Shown here in pieces: positions 1-4,481 of a DNA stretch of 5,501 nucleotides. Source of the DNA: JBFLXN01 sp040755715 [NCBI: Candidatus Edwardsbacteria bacterium] (GTDB taxonomy: Bacteria > Edwardsbacteria > AC1 > JBFLXN01). A model generated the notes under the pieces. That model was not told where the DNA came from and did no database searches. It saw nothing but the letters and a program-made list of their open reading frames with translations. The position numbers and the translations under genes are program-made. How positions within the stretch are numbered: position 1 is the stretch's first letter; each line of letters starts with the position of its first letter. Location of the stretch: assembly GCA_040755715.1 (NCBI GenBank), contig JBFLXN010000176.1:1-5501 (forward strand), in the 5' to 3' direction.

Positions 1-475
1 TGAAAATCTGCAAGTTATTCAATTCTGGAAATTTGTCTGATAATGACAAGAGGTCTCGCCAGCTTCTCTTCCAGTCTACAACAAGAAATGGTATCTTCTT
101 TTTTAGAAGTTGTAATGCTAATAAGAAGGCAAGATTTGTTTTACCTTCTCCTGTTATACTAAAAATGCCTATCTGTTTTATGAAATCTTCTGACCTTAGA
201 TATAATTGAGAAACTCTCTTGTCATTGTAGATAATATTGCCGAGGAGAAATTCGCCTGAGGCTTGAGGTGGGGAAGGTGGTTGCAATAGAATTGGTTCAT
301 TTTGTAAAGGTGCTTTTCTGAGCAACTTTTCAGCGATGATTTCAATGTCTAAAGCCAAGTCTTTTCTGCCTTTTTCGTCTTCGGCAAGATAACAATGCCA
401 GAGTTTATCTGCCTTCTTGCCGATAATTGGCTTTAATTTCTGGCAAGTCTCAAAGATTTCCATTGTTTTCATCAT
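1..475 (-). CDS. HerA/FtsK-like (DUF87-type) P-loop ATPase, N-terminal part, runs off the left edge
   Basis: The frame is open from the start region to base 1 with no stop, giving about 158 residues of a longer protein. Counting from the ATG at 463, residues 1-68 are a charged helical N-terminus ending in a proline-rich linker (QPPSPPQ). Then come GEFLLGNIIY, a DKRVSQLYL segment and a P-loop SITGEGKTN (102-110), followed by a second strand IPFLVVDWKRSWRDLLSL. A P-loop preceded by 'IGIF' and followed about 20 residues later by 'F-V-DWKR-DLL' is the pattern of HerA/VirB4/FtsK-class ATPases (DUF87-like), hexameric motors that move DNA or protein. The first glycine of the usual GxxGxGKT is serine here. 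In-frame ATGs lie at 475, 472 and 463; none has a good ribosome site, and all sit inside the previous gene, so translation is probably coupled. Walker B and the arginine finger would be outside the window. Class call is fairly safe; exact family is not. Confidence 0.72.
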   Translation of the reverse strand, partial: MMKTMEIFETCQKLKPIIGKKADKLWHCYLAEDEKGRKDLALDIEIIAEKLLRKAPLQNEPILLQPPSPPQASGEFLLGNIIYNDKRVSQLYLRSEDFIKQIGIFSITGEGKTNLAFLLALQLLKKKIPFLVVDWKRSWRDLLSLSDKFPELNNLQIF

Positions 476-953
476 TTTCTAAGTCTTCTGTTAGCTCAGA
501 AGCAAGTAGTTCTTGCCTTTTGCTTAAAGTCCAATATTCTGATAAGGCAGACATTAGATATTTTTTCAAGAAGCTCATATCACGCCAGCATTCTAAGAGT
601 TCTTGTCTTTTTTGTTTTTCTAAGTCAAGGACTTGAGTTTCAAGATGATTTCTTCTTGGCATGAAAGCTAATGTCATTTGTAAAGAATAGTCTCTTTGGC
701 AATGGGTTCTGATTTGTTCAAGATAACCATCACATTTACAGATGTCTTCGTCTATGCTGTTGATTATATCAGAGTTTACTTTTAGTCTCAGGTTAATCTC
801 GTTGAAAAGTTCCTTGATTGTGGCTTTCAGAACTTTCGTTTTATCAGAGAAGATTTTTTCTAGTGAGTCTGATGGAAACTGTTCTTCAGAAGAAATGATG
901 GATTTAACAGATTGTTCTAAATCAGGATAAAAGCCTCTTTTTAGGGAATCCAT
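450..953 (-). CDS. Hypothetical helical/coiled-coil protein, 167 aa, preceding the HerA-like ATPase
   Basis: I do not recognise a family. The 167-residue product is almost wholly helical by composition, rich in Glu, Lys and Leu. It has a first amphipathic stretch at about 35-70 (SDKTKVLKATIKELFNEI and onward) and a strong heptad-like stretch at about 102-150 (RRNHLETQVLDLEKQKRQEL, then WRDMSFLKKYLMSALSEYW). It has no signal peptide or membrane segment, so it is predicted cytoplasmic. Its start overlaps the end of the upstream 55-aa gene by 13 bases and has no Shine-Dalgarno site (CAATCCTAA precedes the ATG). Its end overlaps the ATPase start by 14 to 26 bases. This strongly suggests coupled translation and a joint function. 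An adaptor or regulatory subunit of the ATPase is the natural inference from position and coiled-coil character, but nothing in the sequence proves it. Confidence 0.7.
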   Translation of the reverse strand: MDSLKRGFYPDLEQSVKSIISSEEQFPSDSLEKIFSDKTKVLKATIKELFNEINLRLKVNSDIINSIDEDICKCDGYLEQIRTHCQRDYSLQMTLAFMPRRNHLETQVLDLEKQKRQELLECWRDMSFLKKYLMSALSEYWTLSKRQELLASELTEDLENDENNGNL

Positions 954-1108
954 TTAGGATTGAATTTAGGTGGGGTTAAAAGGGTTGTAGGCAAAGTGTG
1001 TTGTTGAGGATCTAATGAGGAAATTGGTTTGTGGGAAGATTTTTGCTTTGACAAGATAGCTTTAAATATGTGTTGGGCGAAGTGCTCATTATATTCCTCT
1101 TTTCTCAT
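941..1108 (-). CDS. Proline-rich microprotein, 55 aa, overlapping both neighbours
   Basis: A 55-residue frame begins MRKEEYNEHFAQHIFKAILS (helical, charged) and turns into a proline-rich tail ending PPKFNPKWIP. The ATG at 1108 is preferred over an upstream in-frame ATG at 1144 because AAGGA lies just before it (AAAGGAAAATG) and because the longer form would overlap the membrane-protein gene by 56 bases instead of 20. It overlaps the next gene (starting at 953) by 13 bases. Without it there would be a 135-base hole in an otherwise gapless operon, which supports its being real. No family is recognised. A short helix plus a proline-rich tail with aromatic residues would suit a tether or docking peptide between the membrane proteins and the soluble ATPase side, but this is inference only. 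Confidence 0.55.
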   Translation of the reverse strand: MRKEEYNEHFAQHIFKAILSKQKSSHKPISSLDPQQHTLPTTLLTPPKFNPKWIP

Positions 1109-1523
1109 TTTCCTTTCGCTCTTTGAATAGTAATACGACACCACTTACTACTAGTAAATATCCTATAAACCCTTCCGCGGAAGCCAGAATTTTATAAACA
1201 ATCGAATTACTGATTTTATCGGGAACTGATATTACTGTAAAGTGAAATAGATTTTGTATTCCGATTATAAATGCATCTATCTTTATACCTTGAGACAACT
1301 CACAGAAAGCTAAGGAAAATGCTAGCCAAATTAGCAAGACCTCTACCACTAAATACAACAGAATTTGGGCATCTATTTTAGCCATTCTAAAAAGAACGAT
1401 TCCAAACCATATTCCTACTATGCCAACCCCTATTGCTGTAGCATACCAGCCCACTCTTAGACTTAGAATGAAACTAAAAATTACAATTATCACTACAACA
1501 ATCCAGAATTTCTTATCAACCAT
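1089..1523 (-). CDS. Polytopic membrane protein, 144 aa, resembling a two-TM ion-channel domain without the selectivity filter
   Basis: Four hydrophobic segments are visible at about residues 6-22, 26-45, 53-74 and 114-133, plus a shorter hydrophobic stretch at 83-99. It ends in a basic cytoplasmic tail (KERKENEKR), so it is an inner-membrane protein. The part from about 83 to 135 reads like the pore helix and last helix of bacterial K+-channel (Ion_trans_2-type) domains: IQNLFHFTVIS is followed by IVYKILASAEGFIGYLLVV, matching the family's 'YFSVVT ... LLAALEALIGYLLL'. The TxGYGD filter that should sit between them is absent, replaced by the short VPDKISNS. It therefore may be a channel-derived pore or scaffold rather than a K+ channel. 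Membrane protein: near certain. Channel relationship: tentative. The ATG at 1523 overlaps the upstream gene by 8 bases (ATGGTTGA), with GGAG 10 bases before it. Confidence 0.75.
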   Translation of the reverse strand: MVDKKFWIVVVIIVIFSFILSLRVGWYATAIGVGIVGIWFGIVLFRMAKIDAQILLYLVVEVLLIWLAFSLAFCELSQGIKIDAFIIGIQNLFHFTVISVPDKISNSIVYKILASAEGFIGYLLVVSGVVLLFKERKENEKRGI

Positions 1524-2757
1524 TTTGCAATATCTCCTTTATCTTTTGTTTTATGTCTAAAAGTATTTCTTCATTTTTGGTGTGAATATCAATATTGTAA
1601 TTTTCTAAAATTTCAATAGCCTTTTGAACTAAAATGACTTTCTCGAAATCTATTTTCTGCTCGTCTTCACTTTTTTCTCCCATAGTAATTCTGAAAAGTG
1701 CCCCTATGGGTCCTTCCCTATTCAAAAGAGCATCTATAGACAGTTCTGTCATAAACTCCTTCCAAATTTTCCCTTTGTCTTCTTCATCATCACAATAAGG
1801 CTGAGTTATTAGCCAGAAAAACTTTTGCAAGATTAACCACGTTTTCTCTTTTCCTTCTTCACGTTCGACGACTTCTAATATTTGTTCGTCTATGATGTTT
1901 GAAAAATTGTAAAAGAACTTCCCAAAAGAAGGCATTCTATCATATGTTTCTCTGAGATAATCAGGTAAAGCATCTCGGTAGACAATTCTATAAGAAGTGC
2001 CTTCCTTAGGTCTATGTTTGTGCCGTTCCATACAGAAGCCAAAAAATTTTAGACTTCCAGCTGCACAGCCAATAGAAACCATAGATTGAATAGAAGAGTC
2101 AGAGGAAAACCAGACTTTTAATGCTCCCAATCTCTTGCCTATCCACCTTCCTATGAAAGTCAGAATTGTTATGGCGATCGAAACTCCAACTAATTTCTTT
2201 AAAAGAGTTTTTGGCTCTTCTTTTAGTTCAACTACAGATTCTTCTTCTCTTACCTTGTCCAGAGGCTCTGATAGAATTTCTTGAATAAAGACGCCAGGAG
2301 GATTTTTATAATGAGAATAATAAAACTCTGAGTATGCTTCTTTAGATAGAGAATATTGGATTCTCCATTCAATCAAGTTTGAAAGTGTCTCAATTTCCGT
2401 GTCAATTTCTCCAGTCATCCATACTTCATAAAATGTTTCCGTCAGTTTGCTTCTAAGGGGTAACAGGTGAAAGTTTTCCTCTAAAGCAAGATGTATGATA
2501 AGGGCAATGAAAATAAACATTTTTTGAGGTTCATAATAATCAATAAAATAATCTCCAAGCTCTTGTTGGAATCTTTGCTGAAATATATGTTCTACCGAAG
2601 ACACCTCTATACGGAGAAGTTTGAAAATATCAATATAGAAATTAACCATTTCATAGGTATCTTTATTGTTTTTGGGAACATCGAGGACTCCCTGCTTGAT
2701 TATCTGGTCCCAAACACTTCTAAGAACTTTGATAAAGTTTTTTTCATAACTTTCCAT
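1516..2757 (-). CDS. Hypothetical membrane-anchored protein, 413 aa, first gene of the ATPase operon
   Basis: I do not recognise a family. The protein has an acidic, aromatic-rich helical N-terminal half (1-185), one clear membrane segment at about 188-206 (KKLVGVSIAITILTFIGRWI, flanked by lysines and arginines), a weaker hydrophobic stretch at about 224-242 (SMVSIGCAAGSLKFFGF), and a helical, charged C-terminal domain (about 245-413) rich in Glu and Lys. One reading is a two-helix membrane hairpin with large cytoplasmic domains on both sides; the other is a single span. A 14-residue hydrophobic stretch near 79-92 looks like the core of a soluble helix. There is no signal peptide. The ATG at 2757 is the first in frame, with no good Shine-Dalgarno site (GAAGAAAACTAGAA precedes it). 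It leads the operon and overlaps the polytopic membrane-protein gene by 8 bases, so the two probably form a membrane complex. Confidence 0.72.
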   Translation of the reverse strand: MESYEKNFIKVLRSVWDQIIKQGVLDVPKNNKDTYEMVNFYIDIFKLLRIEVSSVEHIFQQRFQQELGDYFIDYYEPQKMFIFIALIIHLALEENFHLLPLRSKLTETFYEVWMTGEIDTEIETLSNLIEWRIQYSLSKEAYSEFYYSHYKNPPGVFIQEILSEPLDKVREEESVVELKEEPKTLLKKLVGVSIAITILTFIGRWIGKRLGALKVWFSSDSSIQSMVSIGCAAGSLKFFGFCMERHKHRPKEGTSYRIVYRDALPDYLRETYDRMPSFGKFFYNFSNIIDEQILEVVEREEGKEKTWLILQKFFWLITQPYCDDEEDKGKIWKEFMTELSIDALLNREGPIGALFRITMGEKSEDEQKIDFEKVILVQKAIEILENYNIDIHTKNEEILLDIKQKIKEILQNG

Positions 2758-2780
2758 TTCTAGTTTTCTTCAAAAGATTT

Positions 2781-2804
2781 CGCACAATGTTTTTTGAACA
2801 TGCG
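2781..2804. repeat. Short inverted repeat/hairpin upstream of the minus-strand operon
   Basis: ATGTT (2787-2791) and AACAT (2797-2801) pair around a 5-base loop, and CGC (2781-2783) pairs with GCG (2802-2804) outside a 3-base bulge. It sits 24 to 47 bases before the first operon start codon, where it could be an operator or part of the 5' untranslated region. No T-run follows on either strand, so it is not an obvious terminator. Confidence 0.4.
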
Positions 2805-2814
2805 AAGCTCATAC

Positions 2815-2906
2815 AAGCGGACTTCGGCGGAGCGAAGCGTGGCCGTATAATCCGCTGCTATCTACCCTCGTCAGAGACCAGAGCGTCGGCGAGAAAGTGA
2901 GCGGCT
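2815..2906. other. GC-rich self-complementary island in the divergent intergenic region
   Basis: About 92 bases that are near 60% G+C by hand count, flanked by strongly AT-rich sequence. It contains several complementary arms. AGCGGA (2816-2821) pairs with TCCGCT (2851-2856). CTTCG (2822-2826) pairs with CGAAG (2833-2837). CGGC (2825-2828) pairs with GCCG (2842-2845). CTCG (2867-2870) pairs with CGAG (2890-2893). The CCGCT arm can also pair with AGCGG (2900-2904), giving an alternative fold. GCGAAGC occurs twice (2802-2808 and 2832-2838). I see no open reading frame worth calling in it. It could be a small structured RNA, a REP-like or MITE-like repeat, or a remnant of an inserted element. 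I cannot tell these apart from one copy. Confidence 0.45.
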
Positions 2907-2994
2907 GATATATTTTTTAATCATAACTCAGGAGTAGTTATAAAACCGAAAGATTTATAAAGACCAAATTCATAAATACAAAGAAGTAATTAAA

Positions 2995-3237
2995 ATGGGG
3001 AGCATAACAAAACAAGAATTTAAAGAAGAAATACGCCAATTAGCATTAAAATATCTTCCATCTGATAAATATACTAACTTTGCAAAGAAAGTTCTAGAAA
3101 TTCCTGAAAAATCCAGATTACCAGAGATGTCTCCTATGTATATAGAACTATTAGAAAGTATGGAGAGGGTTTTAAAAAACTATAGTAAGATAAGTGAAAA
3201 AGAATCCAGAAATATTGAGACATTAGCATCATCTTAG
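2995..3237 (+). CDS. Small hypothetical helical protein, 80 aa
   Basis: I do not recognise a family. The 80-residue product is charged and helical (EFKEEIRQLALKYL, then YIELLESMERVLKNYSKI, then KESRNIETLASS), with no membrane segment or signal peptide, so a small cytoplasmic protein is likely. The start ATGGGG has only a weak purine-rich site (AAAGAAG, about 8 to 15 bases upstream). The upstream 60 bases are AT-rich with several TATAAA-like strings but no matching -35 box, so no promoter is called. It stands alone: the ATPase operon points away from it and the next gene converges on it 31 bases downstream across a T-rich gap. Codon use looks like ordinary AT-rich coding sequence of this genome. 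Confidence 0.55.
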   Translation: MGSITKQEFKEEIRQLALKYLPSDKYTNFAKKVLEIPEKSRLPEMSPMYIELLESMERVLKNYSKISEKESRNIETLASS

Positions 3238-3268
3238 TTTTCTTTTAGTGCTTTTTTTCAAATGTATC

Positions 3269-3865
3269 TTAACATATGAGCATTATCTTTTTTATCTTGA
3301 CAAAATTGCCAGCCATCAGGCAGCAAAAATAGATGCTACTGGCAATAGGTTGACCTGATTCATTATAGCAATCCCAGTTGAATCGATGGTTGCCTCGCTG
3401 CTGTAAACCATTGACTAACATTTTTACTCTTTGACCTAGCACATTATAAACAGCAAGTTTGACTTGAGCTCGTTTTGACAACTCGTATCTGATATGACAG
3501 GAGTTATAACAAGGATTCGGATATGGTTCAAATATGTCAAACATCTCTGGCAGATAATCATCAGTTATTTCAGAAACACCTTGTGGGGGCAAACTATAAT
3601 GGTCACCTGCTACGGCGAAAGAAGTGTCACCTACTACAATCCATATATTGCTATTAGTTACTCTGCCTCTGCCATTCGGGATAGTGCCAGCGTTCTTTGC
3701 CTGAGATGGATTTAGTTTACCTAATTTTTCTATGTTGAAAGAGCCAAGACGGATTTGATTTGAGTCAGAAGGCGAGAGGATAGATTGAGAGCAGAGATTA
3801 GAAGAGAATAAACCGACGAGGATTAAGAGAGAATAAAATAGTGTGAGAAAATATTTTTTGGGCAT
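3269..3865 (-). CDS. Secreted protein with C-terminal T9SS type A-like sorting domain and an apparent EEP-nuclease N-terminal remnant
   Basis: Residues 1-26 are a signal peptide (MPKK, then a hydrophobic core FLTLFYSLLILVGLF, cleavage likely near S26). Residues 112-198 match the FCB-group C-terminal sorting domain (TIGR04183-like, FlgD-Ig-like fold): YPNP (115-118), IRYEL, VYNVLGQRV (139-147), HRFNWD (160-165), SIYF (177-180) and AGNFVKIKK (185-193). This domain sends proteins through the type IX system to the cell surface. Just after the signal peptide, IRLGSFNIEKLG (38-49) looks like the first strand of endonuclease/exonuclease/phosphatase (EEP) enzymes, and GDHY (87-90) recalls their final SDH motif. 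The ~200 residues normally between them are missing, so this is probably not a working nuclease and may be an internally deleted gene. Several conserved sorting-domain positions are cysteine instead of the usual residue (NPC, WDC, FCCL). The start follows a strong promoter with almost no leader. Confidence 0.7.
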   Translation of the reverse strand: MPKKYFLTLFYSLLILVGLFSSNLCSQSILSPSDSNQIRLGSFNIEKLGKLNPSQAKNAGTIPNGRGRVTNSNIWIVVGDTSFAVAGDHYSLPPQGVSEITDDYLPEMFDIFEPYPNPCYNSCHIRYELSKRAQVKLAVYNVLGQRVKMLVNGLQQRGNHRFNWDCYNESGQPIASSIYFCCLMAGNFVKIKKIMLIC

Positions 3866-3873
3866 TTGTCATA

Positions 3874-3902
3874 AGTATATTTCATAATTGAACAAAAGTC
3901 AA
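3874..3902 (-). promoter_or_regulatory. Near-consensus sigma70 promoter giving a near-leaderless transcript
   Basis: Read on the minus strand: TTGACT (3902-3897), a 17-base spacer, then TATACT (3879-3874). Each box is one base from consensus. Transcription would start near 3867, only about two bases before the ATG at 3865, and no Shine-Dalgarno site is present, so the mRNA of the secreted-protein gene would be leaderless or nearly so. An inverted repeat covers the -35 box. Confidence 0.6.
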
Positions 3903-3926
3903 GGATTTTTTCTCCCTGACTTTGTT
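3891..3926. repeat. Inverted repeat overlapping the -35 box
   Basis: AACAAAAGTCA (3891-3901) and TGACTTTGTT (3917-3926) are reverse complements with one extra A, separated by 15 bases; two more GG/CC pairs can form inside. The left arm contains the -35 hexamer of the minus-strand promoter. It may be an operator, or a weak terminator for the repressor gene that ends at 4001. A terminator is less convincing because the T-run after the stem is short and broken. Confidence 0.45.
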
Positions 3927-4000
3927 GGTAAATGGTTTTTTATTTATCTATTGTACTCAATGTCTGATTCTTATTATCAAATTTGCCATGGCTTCAGATT

Positions 4001-4354
4001 TCATTTGGTCTTTGTCTTTACTTCAAATTTTTGCAAAGCTTTGTCTATTTCCACCAAGAGGGAAATTTTCTCCGGTGTTTCCTTTTTGAAGATTTCAAGA
4101 AGTCTTTCCGTCAATTTCTTGCGACTAACTTCGGCTTTTCTTTCTTTTCTATGTATGAAAAGTTCTCCGAGAGGCACATCTAATGCTTTAGCAATTTTCT
4201 CCAGAGTTTCAATAGAAGCGGACCTTTTACCTCGTTCTAACAACGCAATATAGTTATCACTCAAACCAGTAGCTTCAGCCAAATCAGCCTGAGTCTTCTT
4301 TGCTTCTTTTCTAATAGTCCTTATTTGCTTTCCTATTTGTGTCAAAATATCCAT
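4001..4354 (-). CDS. XRE-family helix-turn-helix transcriptional regulator, 117 aa
   Basis: Residues 7-66 form a textbook Cro/CI (XRE, HTH_3) DNA-binding domain: IGKQIRTIRKEAKKTQADLA, then EATGLSDNYIALLERGKRSA, then SIETLEKIAKALDVPLGELF. The recognition helix is in GLSDNYIALLERGKR. The C-terminal 50 residues are a charged helical tail with no known sensor domain (KKLTERLLEIFKKETPEKIS, then LLVEIDKALQKFE), probably for dimerisation. The start at 4354 has a strong Shine-Dalgarno site (AGGAGG, 4 bases before the ATG). The gene diverges from a lipoprotein gene across a 287-base control region holding candidate operators at both promoters, so self-repression and control of the lipoprotein are the likely roles. 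The family assignment is safe; the targets are inferred from position. Confidence 0.93.
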   Translation of the reverse strand: MDILTQIGKQIRTIRKEAKKTQADLAEATGLSDNYIALLERGKRSASIETLEKIAKALDVPLGELFIHRKERKAEVSRKKLTERLLEIFKKETPEKISLLVEIDKALQKFEVKTKTK

Positions 4355-4355
4355 T

Positions 4356-4397
4356 TTGCCTCCTTTTTTGAAAAGTATAGCATTAAATAGGAGGCAA
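4356..4397. repeat. 9-bp perfect inverted repeat flanking the repressor -10 box
   Basis: TTGCCTCCT (4356-4364) and AGGAGGCAA (4389-4397) are perfect reverse complements 24 bases apart. On the minus strand the promoter-proximal arm is also the ribosome binding site of the XRE gene. It may be a repressor operator flanking the -10 box, or, in a transcript started further upstream, a hairpin that hides the ribosome site. Confidence 0.5.
4374..4382 (-). promoter_or_regulatory. Extended -10 promoter element of the XRE regulator gene
   Basis: On the minus strand, TGCTATACT is an extended -10 element (TGn plus TATACT). No good -35 hexamer lies 17 bases upstream, which is common with extended -10 promoters. 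Transcription would begin near 4367, leaving a ~13-base leader that still includes the AGGAGG site (4364-4359). Confidence 0.45.
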
Positions 4398-4414
4398 TTT
4401 GTATGGACTATTAG

Positions 4415-4433
4415 TTATAATTTTTCGCTATAA
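4415..4433. promoter_or_regulatory. Candidate upstream operator, TTATA-N9-TATAA
   Basis: TTATA (4415-4419) and TATAA (4429-4433) form an inverted repeat. It resembles the one over the lipoprotein -10 box, and both are followed by the same GCTATAAT string; the two centres lie about 42 bases apart, close to four helical turns. A dimeric XRE protein encoded next door is the natural candidate binder. AT-rich repeats of this size can also arise by chance. Confidence 0.35.
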
Positions 4434-4446
4434 TATCATTTTTTTC

Positions 4447-4475
4447 TTGACAATTGGTTATAGTTATGCTATAAT
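4447..4475 (+). promoter_or_regulatory. Perfect consensus sigma70 promoter for the lipoprotein gene
   Basis: TTGACA (4447-4452), a 17-base spacer, then TATAAT (4470-4475) with the extended TGn motif (TGC) just before the -10. All three elements are at consensus, so the unrepressed promoter should be very strong. Transcription should begin near 4482, giving a ~160-base leader before the lipoprotein start. A promoter this strong usually needs a repressor, in keeping with the adjacent XRE gene and the overlapping inverted repeat. Confidence 0.88.
4458..4474. promoter_or_regulatory. Candidate operator over the lipoprotein -10 box, TTATAG-N5-CTATAA
   Basis: TTATAG (4458-4463) and CTATAA (4469-4474) are perfect reverse complements 5 bases apart. 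The 17-bp size suits a Cro/CI-type dimer, and the right arm is the -10 box itself, so bound repressor would block RNA polymerase directly. A related GCTATA half-site lies at the repressor's own -10 element (minus strand, 4381-4376). Confidence 0.5.
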
Positions 4476-4481
4476 TTTAAG

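Noticed and set aside
742-930. Short plus-strand open frames opposite the coiled-coil gene (also near 427-636)
   Set aside because: Ser/Leu-rich antisense shadows of the minus-strand gene with no ribosome site.
2781-2906. Retron RNA, CRISPR array or integron attC site in the GC-rich island
   Set aside because: No reverse transcriptase or integrase is nearby, there are no regularly spaced repeats, and the attC core sequences are absent.
2938-2979. Three near-direct repeats (TTATAAAACC, TTATAAAGACC, TCATAAATAC) upstream of the 80-aa gene
   Set aside because: Spacing is uneven (17 and 15 bases) and the strings are so AT-rich that chance similarity is likely; there is no -35 partner to make a promoter call.
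3238-3268. A shared terminator between the convergent 80-aa and secreted-protein genes
   Set aside because: There is a T-run (about 3252-3258) but no stem before it on either strand.
3888-4253. A 121-codon plus-strand open frame opposite the XRE gene
   Set aside because: It is antisense to a clear helix-turn-helix protein, its product is a low-complexity Phe/Ser/Leu string, and it has no ribosome site.
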